Of a stretch of 64,000 bases of DNA, positions 1-8,498 are shown piece after piece. Location: positions 1 to 64,000 of the IMG/VR virus record IMGVR_UViG_3300017728_000002. The stretch is one strand, 5' to 3'. Under the pieces are notes generated by a model. It saw only the letters and a program-made list of their open reading frames with translations, had not been told where the DNA came from and made no database searches. Source of the stretch: a virus. Numbering within the stretch: the stretch's first letter is position 1; each line of letters begins with the position of its first letter. The position numbers and the translations under genes were made by a program.

Positions 1-2781
1 GTCAGCGGCTAAAAAGCCAGAATACACCGTGAGAACGGCAATCTCTTCTTGGTAACCGCCTGCTTCAAACGCGTATGTAGTAGAAGTTCCACCTGCGTCA
101 ATAGAAGTAAGCGCAACGTCATAGGCCGAGCCTGTAGCATTGGTGTGAGGGTTAGTTAAGCCGCTGTTGTAAACCTCTAGCTCTACAAAATCCTCGTTGT
201 CTAGCCTTGTAATAGGCGCTCCGTATTCAGTAGGAGAGATGGTCCAATGCCAAGGGTCATTCCAAGTTGTTTCTGGGCTTTGCGCTACAGGAGCTTTTAC
301 GAATAGACGTGTCCATTCTCCAGGTAAATACTCTGGAGCAACTACAATGCGCAGAGAGTCAACGTTTTCGTTGAAACCTCTAGAGAAGGCTCCCACCATA
401 GTCTCTGCAACTTTGGTAGGGTTGTTGTTCAAGATGTAAAAAGCAGGGTTAACACCTACAGAGCTCTTGAATTGATTGGCAGTAGTGCCGTTGAAGTAAG
501 AATGGTAAGCCAGAGGAATGGTAGCCAGTCTGTAAGTCTCTCCAGCAGCGTTTTCGCCATGAAGTTCCAACAGGGTAACTACGTTCAAGCTGTCTAGACC
601 AGAGTATGAAAGTTCTTGTCCGTCGATAACGGGTGTTTGTTTAGACTCTACTACGCCATCAGCAGTAGCGTCCATTAGAACCATGGGCTGTTTGCCATAG
701 TCGTAAAAGTTTTCAATCACATCGGTAGCGTTGTATGCTATACCTGAGTATTCAGCTGGAGGATCTAAGACTTCAGCGCCCATGTTTTTGTAGGCAACTG
801 GCTTAGAAGCAGCACGGAGGTTTAGGTCTACCGAGCTCAAGTTGTAGCGTGCAGGATTGTATGGGTCTACATAGTTGAATCCTAGAATTCCATTGGGGTT
901 CATAAGCGAACCATGGCTAGCGTAGGTGTTGACCTGGGGAAATGTACCTGGGTTCAGGTTGAGCATGTCAAAAAACACCTCCCCATCGCCATAGGGTAGA
1001 GTGATGTAGTTGCTTACGATAGGAAGGGTAAGGTTCCGCTCTTCGTGGAAGACCTGTGTTGCAGGGATGTTTTGATCGTATTGAATGGCGTCGTACGCTT
1101 CAATCTCTCGCTTACTCATCACAGAAGGCAAGCCACTTACGTCATAAAATGCAAGCTGGCTGTAAGGAGCTTGTGTATGCACTTGCAGCGCTAGATCATG
1201 CAGGTTCAAAAAGTTTTGCGTCTTGTTCTGAATGAGGTTCAGTCCAGTAACGTCAATGAAGTGGTAGGCATACGATTCCTCGTTTGCATTGGCATTGATG
1301 TTTTGTACTTCAAGTTGGCTTACCCCTAGGATCGCTGGAGGGTTGACGTAATTGTTGATGTCAAAGTATCCGCTAGCTTCTACATACGTGTGATACATCG
1401 TGTCTCGGTAGTAGGTGCCTTCGTGGTCTTTGACATCGTCAGTCATGCGGTCAGTGTTGACCAATGTTTGCATGTATGTACCATCGTAGTTTCCTTCAAA
1501 ACTGAATGTGAAAGCAGTGTCTTCTGCAATGACCGCAGTAGGAATGTCAGTGATGTGGGTCATCCACGGCATGTGGATTTCACTGGTAGCGATAAGGTTT
1601 TGATACTCATCGGTACCTCCTGTGGCTCCGGTAGCCAGCTTTAAGAGCCTTTGGTCTGCGAACAGGTCGCTTAGTGTGTTGTCGTTGTTGCTATACAAAG
1701 GCATAGTTGCAACACCCATTTGCTTGTCAAAACCATACAATCCAATGGTTGGAATTCGCTTTTCAATTGAAATCTGTGATGATTCAAGGGTGAAGATGCC
1801 ACCTCCATCTAGCGCAACAGGACCTCCCCAATACTGATAAGAATCGTAATCAGGGTTAATGTGAGTGTCTTCAATGTCGTCAAACAGGGCTTGATAGGCC
1901 TGAAAGTTGGTTGGCTTCATGTAGGCGTTGTGTGCCAAGTACCCAAAGTCTTCTACCAAATCTTCTGCGTGTCCCCACGTAGACATTTGTATGGTAGGTC
2001 GTTCAGTGCTGCCATCAAAGTAGCTGATGCCAATGGTGTCTTGGATCATCTTGGTGGCTTGGTGCATGTTTACGTTGACCAGTCCAGTAGTAAACGGAAA
2101 GGCCAAGCTTCGGGCTTGACTTGATACAGCGCCATTCCAAGCTGCACTGTAGTCAGCTGCTCGGTAAATTTCTCGAGTTACTGTTCCGGTAATCTCTCCA
2201 CCTTTATCGTCGATGACGCAGGTATGATCAGCGCTGGCACTCAGAATCAAAGTGCCTCCAGGTTCAACGTTGATCGTGGAGTAAGAGTTGAGTACAAGAC
2301 CGTAGTTGACGGTGACCGTAGCGCCATCCGCAATGGTAATTGTAGTGCCTTCGTCAGCGAGCATGTAATCAAACTCAAACTGACCCAACCTAAACTTAAA
2401 CTCAGGCTGTTCCGGGTTTTGGAGCTTGTCAGGGTTGATTTGCATATGTGTCTCAAACACAACAGCGTTCAACGCAGGGTTACTAGGGTGGTTGCCAATG
2501 CCTCCGTGACCTTTCAACCCGTAGGTAAACTTGGTTAGGTCATGACCAGAAGGAATGGTGATGTCCAAAGAGTATGGCTGCTCTTCGCCCCAATAAGCAA
2601 ACGAAGCAGAGTCTGTCTCGAAATCTGAACACAGCTGCCCATTTATCAAGATGTAAGCATTGTCTCCAGGCAGACCTAAGCCTGACCAAGAAGACAAATT
2701 ATTACATGATGAATTAATGTCAGGCTGTGCGCTTGCGCCTACTATTAATAAAAGCGCAATACTTGTAAATAGATGCTTCAT
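1..2781 (-). CDS. Large secreted protein of unknown function, partial (C-terminus beyond left edge)
   Basis: The frame is open without a stop from the ATG at 2781 to base 1, giving 927 codons with no end. The N-terminus is a clear signal peptide: MKH, a hydrophobic run rich in Leu/Ile, then a GASA|QPD signal-peptidase-I-like site near residue 19. The mature part is beta-rich in appearance and rich in Asn, Thr, Tyr and Gly, with no enzyme motif I recognise; residues from about 110 look like the surface-exposed proteins common in Bacteroidota. A Sec signal is unusual for a phage virion protein, so a secreted or cell-surface product made during infection or lysogeny is more likely. It is the last visible gene of the minus-strand run, separated from the next gene by a 75-bp gap containing an inverted repeat. 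Function not recognised. Confidence 0.85.
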   Translation of the reverse strand, partial: MKHLFTSIALLLIVGASAQPDINSSCNNLSSWSGLGLPGDNAYILINGQLCSDFETDSASFAYWGEEQPYSLDITIPSGHDLTKFTYGLKGHGGIGNHPSNPALNAVVFETHMQINPDKLQNPEQPEFKFRLGQFEFDYMLADEGTTITIADGATVTVNYGLVLNSYSTINVEPGGTLILSASADHTCVIDDKGGEITGTVTREIYRAADYSAAWNGAVSSQARSLAFPFTTGLVNVNMHQATKMIQDTIGISYFDGSTERPTIQMSTWGHAEDLVEDFGYLAHNAYMKPTNFQAYQALFDDIEDTHINPDYDSYQYWGGPVALDGGGIFTLESSQISIEKRIPTIGLYGFDKQMGVATMPLYSNNDNTLSDLFADQRLLKLATGATGGTDEYQNLIATSEIHMPWMTHITDIPTAVIAEDTAFTFSFEGNYDGTYMQTLVNTDRMTDDVKDHEGTYYRDTMYHTYVEASGYFDINNYVNPPAILGVSQLEVQNINANANEESYAYHFIDVTGLNLIQNKTQNFLNLHDLALQVHTQAPYSQLAFYDVSGLPSVMSKREIEAYDAIQYDQNIPATQVFHEERNLTLPIVSNYITLPYGDGEVFFDMLNLNPGTFPQVNTYASHGSLMNPNGILGFNYVDPYNPARYNLSSVDLNLRAASKPVAYKNMGAEVLDPPAEYSGIAYNATDVIENFYDYGKQPMVLMDATADGVVESKQTPVIDGQELSYSGLDSLNVVTLLELHGENAAGETYRLATIPLAYHSYFNGTTANQFKSSVGVNPAFYILNNNPTKVAETMVGAFSRGFNENVDSLRIVVAPEYLPGEWTRLFVKAPVAQSPETTWNDPWHWTISPTEYGAPITRLDNEDFVELEVYNSGLTNPHTNATGSAYDVALTSIDAGGTSTTYAFEAGGYQEEIAVLTVYSGFLAAD

Positions 2782-2798
2782 TACAGAAGAATTAGGAA

Positions 2799-2827
2799 GG
2801 TATGCGCTCTTTAATGTAACGCATACC
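2799..2827 (-). terminator. Inverted repeat in the gap before the secreted-protein gene
   Basis: GGTATGCG at 2799-2806 pairs with CGCATACC at 2820-2827, an 8-bp perfect stem with a 13-nt loop. It lies between the stop of the 82-aa gene (2857) and the start of the secreted-protein gene (2781). There is no U-tract on the minus strand, so it may be an mRNA-processing or weak terminator hairpin rather than a classical terminator. Confidence 0.4.
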
Positions 2828-2856
2828 CTCCATATTCCAAATAATGTTTTGAGATA

Positions 2857-3105
2857 TCAGTAGTCTTTAGGGTCTGATATATAGTCTATTTCAAAAACTA
2901 CATCGGTGTGCTCATTGGCGTCAACAGCGTTACTGATGATTTGCTTTTGACATTCTTTTACGATGGCTTCTGCATCGTTTTCAGAAGTAGCAGACACAGA
3001 TGTAGTGTGTACGTAGGTAACCGTAACTGAAACCTGTACTTGATACTCATACTCATCCACTTCAGGAGGAGCCAAGTATTTGTCGTTATCTAGATCTAAA
3101 GGCAT
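2857..3105 (-). CDS. Hypothetical acidic 82-aa protein
   Basis: Small acidic protein with a beta-like central stretch rich in Val, Thr and Tyr (residues 18-38) followed by an amphipathic helix. No family recognised. Its ATG overlaps the stop codon of the upstream gene (TAATG at 3105), so it is probably translationally coupled to it within the polymerase operon. Confidence 0.7.
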   Translation of the reverse strand: MPLDLDNDKYLAPPEVDEYEYQVQVSVTVTYVHTTSVSATSENDAEAIVKECQKQIISNAVDANEHTDVVFEIDYISDPKDY

Positions 3106-3500
3106 TAGAGAGTTTCTTCATCCCAGGTGATGGTGGGTTTAATCACAGTGATTTTATTCTCTATGACTTTCAGCTTACCAAAGTCTAAAGGGTCTTCTCC
3201 ATCCCATGTCATGGTTCCGGTGACCTTCAGGTTGTATGGCTTGAGCCTTCTAGAAATTAGAATCTTCAGCCATTTACCTACGCTGTGTGCTTTCTCTCCA
3301 TGAATCTCAAGTTGATACTCTGAGATGTCTGTTGTGAAGTATTGGTTTTGGCGTTGTACGATTGTCCAAGGGCAATACATACTTGGCGTAACCGTAGAAG
3401 CATGTTCTTTATGTATGAACTCCTCTATTCGTTTTATCTCCTTTGGAAGTGGGGTAGGAGAGATTACTAAACCTCCACTCCAGTGTACGTTGTATCCCAT
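3105..3500 (-). CDS. Hypothetical 131-aa phage protein
   Basis: Not recognised with certainty. The C-terminal half, with a WDGEDPLDFGKL stretch near residue 100 followed by short beta strands, resembles a small beta-sandwich type of protein seen in many phage early regions (impression only). Start and stop are both coupled: TAATG with the DNA polymerase stop at 3500 and TAATG with the next gene at 3105, which places it in the polymerase operon. Confidence 0.7.
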   Translation of the reverse strand: MGYNVHWSGGLVISPTPLPKEIKRIEEFIHKEHASTVTPSMYCPWTIVQRQNQYFTTDISEYQLEIHGEKAHSVGKWLKILISRRLKPYNLKVTGTMTWDGEDPLDFGKLKVIENKITVIKPTITWDEETL

Positions 3501-5395
3501 TATTTTTCCCAGGCGTTTGCTGTAGTTGTATCGGCTTTGAGTAAGCCGTTGGTGATGATGGACTTGCCTGCTGCCTCCATATGGACAGTGATACGCTTGG
3601 AGTAGTGGGATATGCGATCAGTCTTGACGATAAAGTCAATTTGATCATGAACCACCATCACCATTTGTATGTCAGGGTCGCCTTGAAATTCTTGTCTGCA
3701 TCTGATCATTGCTTCTTTGGTCATGTCTCCTGCAGTTCCTTGAATGGGAGTGTTGCGAGACATGCGGTCAATCTTTCCTAGTTCTACTTTGGCTGTAGCG
3801 CGCCCTTTCCATTCCGGGAAGTAGCGAATGCGCTTGTACGGATCCATGGTACGGATGTAGCCCTTCTTCTTTCCGTCAGTTGCATTGCCGTCGAGGTATG
3901 CTTTGATGGAAGGAAAGACTTTGAAGTACTGCTGGATTAGTTCTTCTGCTTCTTTGACGTCTATCTGTAGCTGTGCCGAGAGCTTATTGGGTCCCATGCC
4001 GTAGGCCAGACCGAAGTTGATGCTCTTGACGGCTGTCCTTAAGGTTTTGTGTTTGGGACAGCTGCACTTTTGTTTGCTCTCAACGTACTCGCACCCGGGT
4101 CCCGCAGCTGCTCTCCACTCATCACCGTAGACGAGATCCGCACAGACTGAGTGAAGGTCTTCTCCTCTTTCAAGCGCGGCGAGCCAAACAGGATCTTGCG
4201 AACCATACGCGATAATGCAGAGTTCTTGAGACGAGAAGTCCGACGAGATGTACGACCACCCTTCAGGGCAGATAAAACAGTTGCGATATTCATTGTTGCT
4301 AGGTATTTGTTGCATGTTGGGACTGGCACTGCTGACCCGTCCCGTTCTAAGAATTTGTTGAAAGCGTGTGTGGACTTTGCCATCTGACTTGACGTATTTG
4401 TTAAGCCACTCCTCGCCAAATGCAGAAGAGAGCTTGGCACTTTCTCGATAGCTGATGTACATATCGATTAAGTCATGATCTGACCGGTGTGCCGTAGCCA
4501 AGAACTTGGTGTCGCAGTTCTCAAGCTTTGGAATAACAGTCTGCAGGATCGGCAGCACTTGCGCAGGGCTAGACCAATTGATGTCTACTGAAGCATTTAA
4601 GTCTTCTTCAGCAGTTCCAAATAGGGTAGTTTGATATGCGTGTGGTGCAAACCCAGCAAAAGTTGGATCTCGTAAGATGATGCCGTCCATGCATGCACTG
4701 AACATAAGTGCCTTAAGCTCTTGTGTACGTGCCAAAGCTGCCCAACCTTCAGTATCTACTAGCATGCCGTTGTACTCGATGTCACCGAATGCCAGGCAAG
4801 CTCCGTTTTCCAGCTTTGCACAATGCAGCAAATCACTTTGCTTTAGGTGTGCAATCTGTCCAAGTCGTACTTGTTCTAGGTATTGAACGTCAGCTGCTGC
4901 GTACAGCAATTGATCATACGTGAATTCAGTACTGTTGAAGTTGATGAAGCTGGTTTGCTGTGCTTTGGAGATTTCATTGCCTGTGTAGCGTTGGATTACG
5001 CCACTGAGCTTGTAAAATCCTTTCGGTACAACTTCACCATTGTGCAAAAGCTTTTCAATGAGCATGGTGTCCCACACGTTGTTGAGCACCACCCCTGCTT
5101 TCTTCAAAAACTTGTAGTCAAACACTGCGTTGTGCAAGAGCTTCATGCGCTTGTCAGTGAGCAACACTCCAATCTCTGGGTACATCGTTTGACGTACATC
5201 AAAGATGACCTGGTCGGTGGCGTTGCCCACTTGCACAAGCAGCAAAGAGTCTTCAATAAAGTCTAACCCAGTAGTCTCGCAGTCCAGTTGTAGAAAAGGA
5301 CTTTGACTCAAGACATCTAGGGCTTGGCTTGCAGTGATGTGTGTGATTTGACCTTGGTAGTCAAGTCTGTTTTGGGCAGTTACCAAGTAAATCAT
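3500..5395 (-). CDS. polA: Family A DNA polymerase (3'-5' exonuclease plus polymerase)
   Basis: Replicative DNA polymerase, 631 aa from the preferred start; it lacks the 5'-nuclease domain of bacterial Pol I. The DEDDy proofreading domain comes first (LDCETTG near residue 38, HNAVFDY, YAAADVQYL). Polymerase motif A is SDFSSQEL, motif B is RTAVKSINFGLAYG (Arg, Lys, Phe, Tyr in the O-helix positions, so Phe at the E. coli 762 position), and motif C is VVHDQID. Motif C carries Gln where most family members have Glu after HD. I chose the ATG at 5395 because it forms an ATGA overlap with the stop of the upstream lipoprotein gene; an in-frame ATG at 5413 would overlap further. Several crAss-like lineages use a family A polymerase, which fits this phage type. 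Confidence 0.95.
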   Translation of the reverse strand: MIYLVTAQNRLDYQGQITHITASQALDVLSQSPFLQLDCETTGLDFIEDSLLLVQVGNATDQVIFDVRQTMYPEIGVLLTDKRMKLLHNAVFDYKFLKKAGVVLNNVWDTMLIEKLLHNGEVVPKGFYKLSGVIQRYTGNEISKAQQTSFINFNSTEFTYDQLLYAAADVQYLEQVRLGQIAHLKQSDLLHCAKLENGACLAFGDIEYNGMLVDTEGWAALARTQELKALMFSACMDGIILRDPTFAGFAPHAYQTTLFGTAEEDLNASVDINWSSPAQVLPILQTVIPKLENCDTKFLATAHRSDHDLIDMYISYRESAKLSSAFGEEWLNKYVKSDGKVHTRFQQILRTGRVSSASPNMQQIPSNNEYRNCFICPEGWSYISSDFSSQELCIIAYGSQDPVWLAALERGEDLHSVCADLVYGDEWRAAAGPGCEYVESKQKCSCPKHKTLRTAVKSINFGLAYGMGPNKLSAQLQIDVKEAEELIQQYFKVFPSIKAYLDGNATDGKKKGYIRTMDPYKRIRYFPEWKGRATAKVELGKIDRMSRNTPIQGTAGDMTKEAMIRCRQEFQGDPDIQMVMVVHDQIDFIVKTDRISHYSKRITVHMEAAGKSIITNGLLKADTTTANAWEK

Positions 5396-5820
5396 AGAGG
5401 AACCGAGTTCCATTCAGATCGTGGCCGTTGCACAGAGATGTAATACTGCCAGTGTGGGGCAGATTCTGTCCAAAAGTCACGCTCTTTGTACCGCCAAAAG
5501 TTGTATTTGAAACCGTCTTTGGCTTTGACAGTATACCTAAAGCGTCCTTCGAGTTCGAAGTACATAGGCCTACCGCTGATGTTTGCCCAAAGCTGCAATG
5601 CGTCGTCTTTGAGGTCTGTACTCCACATCCAACCATAGCGAGACTCATACCAAGTAGAGCACTCATAAGGGCCGTTGTAGTTGTATGTCCCAGCGGGGAC
5701 AGGGTCATGAACATATGCTGGACATAGTTCACGGTTTAAATAGCATCCGCTTAGCAAACAGATCGCTCCAAGAGCAATGCTTCCCCTAAAAACTTCTGCT
5801 GTACATCGAATGAAGGACAT
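5392..5820 (-). CDS. Small outer-membrane-type lipoprotein in the lysis cluster (o-spanin candidate)
   Basis: 142 aa with an N-terminal hydrophobic segment ending in a good lipobox (CLLSGC, Cys near residue 26), so the mature protein is probably lipid-anchored. The rest is rich in Trp, Tyr and Phe. Its start lies inside the 3' end of the amidase gene (about 70-bp overlap), and there is no later Met that would keep the signal peptide. Position next to the endolysin suggests an outer-membrane lysis role (spanin-like), but there is no sequence proof; a lysogenic-conversion lipoprotein is an alternative. Confidence 0.7.
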   Translation of the reverse strand: MSFIRCTAEVFRGSIALGAICLLSGCYLNRELCPAYVHDPVPAGTYNYNGPYECSTWYESRYGWMWSTDLKDDALQLWANISGRPMYFELEGRFRYTVKAKDGFKYNFWRYKERDFWTESAPHWQYYISVQRPRSEWNSVPL

Positions 5821-6203
5821 GCTTTGTTTGAGATTTGATTGTGTCCAATAACCTTTAGGGGTTGCTGTAGAATGGTTCCTAAAGACAGGATCAACGCACT
5901 CATTGCAGTGTGTTGCTTTTCATTTAAAGTGTCTTTAGGGTTCATTGCTGCATCGCATCCTCCAGCATAACAAATGCCTATGCTTTGGCCGTTGTGTCCT
6001 TGCGCATGGGCTCCGACTTTGTCAATGTGCCGTCCGATATGAACGTTACCGTCTAGATCTATGAAATAGTGGTATCCCACCATATCAAAATCACGTGCTT
6101 TGTGCCACCTGTCGATGTCTTCGATGGTGACTTCACGGTTTTCAGGAGTGGCTGAGCAATGGATAACAATGGTGTGTATTGTAGAGAGTGGTCTTGTAGC
6201 CAT
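5751..6203 (-). CDS. N-acetylmuramoyl-L-alanine amidase endolysin (T7 lysozyme/PGRP type)
   Basis: Zinc amidase that cuts the bond between muramic acid and L-alanine in peptidoglycan. Signature elements are IVIHCSATP (first zinc His near residue 15), GYHYFI (Tyr), DGNVHIGR, VGAHAQGHN, SIGICYAGG, and GHNQISNKACPSFDV with the second His, the catalytic-region Lys and the zinc Cys. The 150-aa length matches single-domain T7-type amidases. I start it at ATG 6203, four bases after the stop of the upstream gene, rather than at 6260, because family similarity begins there. No signal peptide, so it needs a holin or other membrane lesion. Confidence 0.93.
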   Translation of the reverse strand: MATRPLSTIHTIVIHCSATPENREVTIEDIDRWHKARDFDMVGYHYFIDLDGNVHIGRHIDKVGAHAQGHNGQSIGICYAGGCDAAMNPKDTLNEKQHTAMSALILSLGTILQQPLKVIGHNQISNKACPSFDVQQKFLGEALLLERSVC

Positions 6204-6207
6204 AGAA

Positions 6208-6501
6208 TTAATAGAGATGAATGGTTTCAAAATCTGGACATTCATTTGTCCAGCAGTCACCTTGGAACATTAAGCTGTCCCAGTTTGAACTTGCTTCTTC
6301 GATGATCATGCCATCGATGGTTGCAGAAACGATAGACTGAACTTTGTCACAGCACTTGGCGTCACATTGAGTCCAGTCTAAATAGTGGGCAACACCGTCT
6401 TTGTAGCCCCAGGTGTATAGATCCATCTGGATTGTAGGTCCAGTGCATGCCGTTGGTGTAAGCAACAGGGCGAGTAAAAAAAGGGTTATGCCGCGATACA
6501 T
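6208..6501 (-). CDS. Hypothetical Cys-rich exported or lipoprotein-like 97-aa protein
   Basis: The N-terminus has a hydrophobic leader (MYRGITLFLLALLL) ending at a weak lipobox-like TPTAC. The mature part has several Cys (CDAKCC, GDC, NEC), suggesting disulfides in the periplasm. It is sandwiched between a tiny membrane protein (upstream, overlapping) and the amidase (downstream, 4-bp gap), so it probably belongs to the lysis cluster. The minus strand just before the ATG reads ACTCTCTATCTCTATG, a leader pattern seen at other starts in this phage. Confidence 0.65.
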   Translation of the reverse strand: MYRGITLFLLALLLTPTACTGPTIQMDLYTWGYKDGVAHYLDWTQCDAKCCDKVQSIVSATIDGMIIEEASSNWDSLMFQGDCWTNECPDFETIHLY

Positions 6502-6605
6502 AGAGATAGAGAGTAGAGAAGGAAGGCGTAAAGAGCAACCAGAGCCCAGGAGAGTTTAGTCTCACGAGGTAGATGCCATAAACGGGAGAGAGTTCCGCTG
6601 AACAT
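6486..6605 (-). CDS. 39-aa single-membrane-segment protein, possible early-lysis/holin-like peptide
   Basis: A short open frame with a basic N-terminus (about 17 residues, Arg/Lys/His-containing) and one hydrophobic helix (SWALVALYAFLLYSLSLCIAA) cut at the C-terminus. It overlaps the start of the following lipoprotein-like gene by 16 bp, the usual arrangement in this operon. Single-TM peptides of this kind next to endolysins can act as holins or pinholins, but that is inference from position. Confidence 0.5.
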   Translation of the reverse strand: MFSGTLSRLWHLPRETKLSWALVALYAFLLYSLSLCIAA

Positions 6606-6741
6606 ACAAAAGATTTAGCTGTAATAGTAAGTGACGGGGGTTAATCGTCTTTGCTATGCGCAATAAAAACCTGTAAAACCCTACTGAGGGAGAGAACCAC
6701 CTTCGTCCTCCCCCCTTTCGAGTTTTTCGCTATGAAAAATG
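6606..6741. other. Non-coding gap upstream of the lysis cluster
   Basis: No gene seen. It contains AGCAAAGACGATTAA on the minus strand (6637-6651), sharing the AAAGACG start of the upstream halves of the cassette elements at 12-13.4 kb, and a G-rich/C-rich pair (GGGGGGAGG and CTCTCCC, minus strand) that could form a weak hairpin after the 6742 gene. Confidence 0.35.
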
Positions 6742-7377
6742 CTATCTGTACTGCTTGTTTACAGCAGTTTCTGTAATAGACATGATGTCTTCACAGCGTG
6801 CTTTCATGTCATCAGTGACATAGTCACCTTCTAAGAAATTGCGCAAGTCTGCGTTGTTCTCAACTGCCAGTTGAAACTCGCTAACCCAAGCGTCTTCTCC
6901 GAAGATAGAATAAATGGCTTTATTCATGTCTTCCTCACGAGTGCAGATATATTCCTTGTTGATGTGGCCGTTGATGATGGTGGTTATGCCAGCATACATG
7001 TAGCATTCGTCAAGGTATCTAATGGTAGAATCTACCTTGTGGTCTTTGCTCAGTTCAATTAAAGCTTGGATGCAAGGGTTCCATGCAGTGTGCCACTTGC
7101 ATGTCAAAATACTGTCAGCAGCAAATCCGGCATGTTCCGGCACCATTTGAGTGTGCACGTCACGAACGTAATAGACATCCCACTTGGTTCCCCAAGCTTG
7201 GACTCTACGAGAGTTTAGCTCCTTAGCATAATTCTCGTTTGGATCACCTACAAAGGTTTTGAGAAACCCTGGGTGTTTACTGTGGTTGGTTGCAATGGCT
7301 TTGAGAAGCTCGCCCATCTTGTCTATGATAGGCGTTGGTCCTTGCAACCGTACTTCGGTGTAGGTATTGTTTGGCAT
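6742..7377 (-). CDS. Api92-like/DUF1281-type protein with ferredoxin-like fold
   Basis: 211 aa. The pattern begins with MPNNTYTEVRLQGP, has a conserved AWGTKWD core near residue 61, then WHTAWNPCIQALIELS, and a YLDECYMYAG segment; this matches the YubB/Api92 family of phage and plasmid proteins (usual opening MPNWC.N.l.v.Gp, WGTKWDa, F.TAWsPp, Y.E.G..f.G). The family has no settled biochemical function. The usual MPNWC is replaced by MPNNT here. Confidence 0.75.
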   Translation of the reverse strand: MPNNTYTEVRLQGPTPIIDKMGELLKAIATNHSKHPGFLKTFVGDPNENYAKELNSRRVQAWGTKWDVYYVRDVHTQMVPEHAGFAADSILTCKWHTAWNPCIQALIELSKDHKVDSTIRYLDECYMYAGITTIINGHINKEYICTREEDMNKAIYSIFGEDAWVSEFQLAVENNADLRNFLEGDYVTDDMKARCEDIMSITETAVNKQYR

Positions 7378-7465
7378 AACAATAGGAAGAAGGCGTGAGC
7401 TAGCAGAACCGTAACTGCTATGACAAACTCGGTTTTTGATTAGCTCACTAAGCCTTCAATCAGCT

Positions 7466-7954
7466 TTAGACGTCAAGCGTAGCGCCTTTAGTGACTGTAG
7501 CTTCTTCTCCGGTAGTCTCCACAATGGAAACCGGAAGGACCATTTCGCCGCCTGGCTTGTAGCCATCCCAACGCATCATGGTAGCCAAAGACTTAGCCCA
7601 TGTAGCGCTGCCTTCGAAGTCTGGGACAAACAACGTAGCGGAAGTGTACGACTTGCCCTTGATGTCGTATGGCTGTACGTCACAACGCATAGGCTGGCCC
7701 ATAACGGGAGCGCCAATTGCCATTGGGAACAAGTGGTTCCATGGGCTGTCTACTCCGTCCTTCCATGAGTTGACTACAAAAGTCTTGCTCTTGGATACCA
7801 CCACTTCTTCGGTGCTGGTAATGGGGTTAAACCGAGTCACTGCTTGTTGAGCTGTGATGGTGATGGTGGCATATTCGTGGCCTTTGATGTCCGTTTTAGT
7901 GTCGGAGCGGTCTGTAATGGCTGCGAACCATTCGTTCTGTGATGCTGTAGGCAT
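7466..7954 (-). CDS. Hypothetical 162-aa early protein
   Basis: Not recognised. Predicted mostly beta, with an acidic N-terminal half and a central PWNHLFPMAIGAPVMGQPMRCDV segment. No membrane segment or signal. It is preceded by an 18-bp gap carrying ACTCTCTAA (part of the upstream stop) and AAACAATACAGAT before the ATG. Confidence 0.7.
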   Translation of the reverse strand: MPTASQNEWFAAITDRSDTKTDIKGHEYATITITAQQAVTRFNPITSTEEVVVSKSKTFVVNSWKDGVDSPWNHLFPMAIGAPVMGQPMRCDVQPYDIKGKSYTSATLFVPDFEGSATWAKSLATMMRWDGYKPGGEMVLPVSIVETTGEEATVTKGATLDV

Positions 7955-7972
7955 ATCTGTATTGTTTAATGT

Positions 7973-8197
7973 TTAGAGAGTTGTGTCTATTTGAAAGGCT
8001 GACACAGCCGTGTAGAGAGTTGCTATCATTTCTTCATCGCGAAACACATAAAATGCTTCGTGAATCTGCTGCTGATAGCGCGCAGGGAGGGTGCCAGTGA
8101 GGAATTCGTAACGCAGTTGATTGGATGGTGACAGGAATAGTAAAAAGTCACCTCGGTTGATAGCGGCGTTCAATTGCTTTGGCTTTCTCAAGTTCAT
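7973..8197 (-). CDS. Hypothetical 74-aa protein
   Basis: Small protein, basic N-terminus (MNLRKPKQLNAAINRG), then FLLFLSPSNQLRYEFL and a helical end. It overlaps the upstream gene by 50 bp. Its last codons and stop make the sequence ACTCTCTAA that lies just upstream of the next start. Function unknown. Confidence 0.55.
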   Translation of the reverse strand: MNLRKPKQLNAAINRGDFLLFLSPSNQLRYEFLTGTLPARYQQQIHEAFYVFRDEEMIATLYTAVSAFQIDTTL

Positions 8198-8498
8198 CTT
8201 CTGTAAGAGTTAGTATGCGTATATGGGTTTGCTTTATGAGGTCCTGGCAAAGTGCGCAGTCCTCATATTGTTCTGTTTCTAGGTAAGCTTCAATGGCATG
8301 CTTGAGCGCCCAAGGCCATTGAGTGATTGAGTATTCGACGCTGAATGGGTCGCTTAAAGTCAACACGTGGATGTTGTTCTTTAAGCACTGTTGTACACCT
8401 TTGACTACGTACTGGATCCACTTGGTGCGGAGCCGCTGAGCAGTCTTAGGTTTAGGAGCATCTTGCTGATCGTCGTGATCAGGACTTAGAGTTTCCAT
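8148..8498 (-). CDS. Hypothetical 116-aa helical protein
   Basis: Acidic N-terminus, a basic stretch, then a mainly helical protein with a CALC pair near residue 85. No motif identified. It overlaps the genes on both sides (20 bp with the membrane protein upstream, 50 bp downstream), as expected for a compact phage operon. Confidence 0.6.
   Translation of the reverse strand: METLSPDHDDQQDAPKPKTAQRLRTKWIQYVVKGVQQCLKNNIHVLTLSDPFSVEYSITQWPWALKHAIEAYLETEQYEDCALCQDLIKQTHIRILTLTEDELEKAKAIERRYQPR

Noticed and set aside
6362-6565. 67-codon minus-strand frame near the lysis cluster
   Set aside because: It overlaps both the 39-aa membrane protein and the 97-aa exported protein in another frame and has no coding character.
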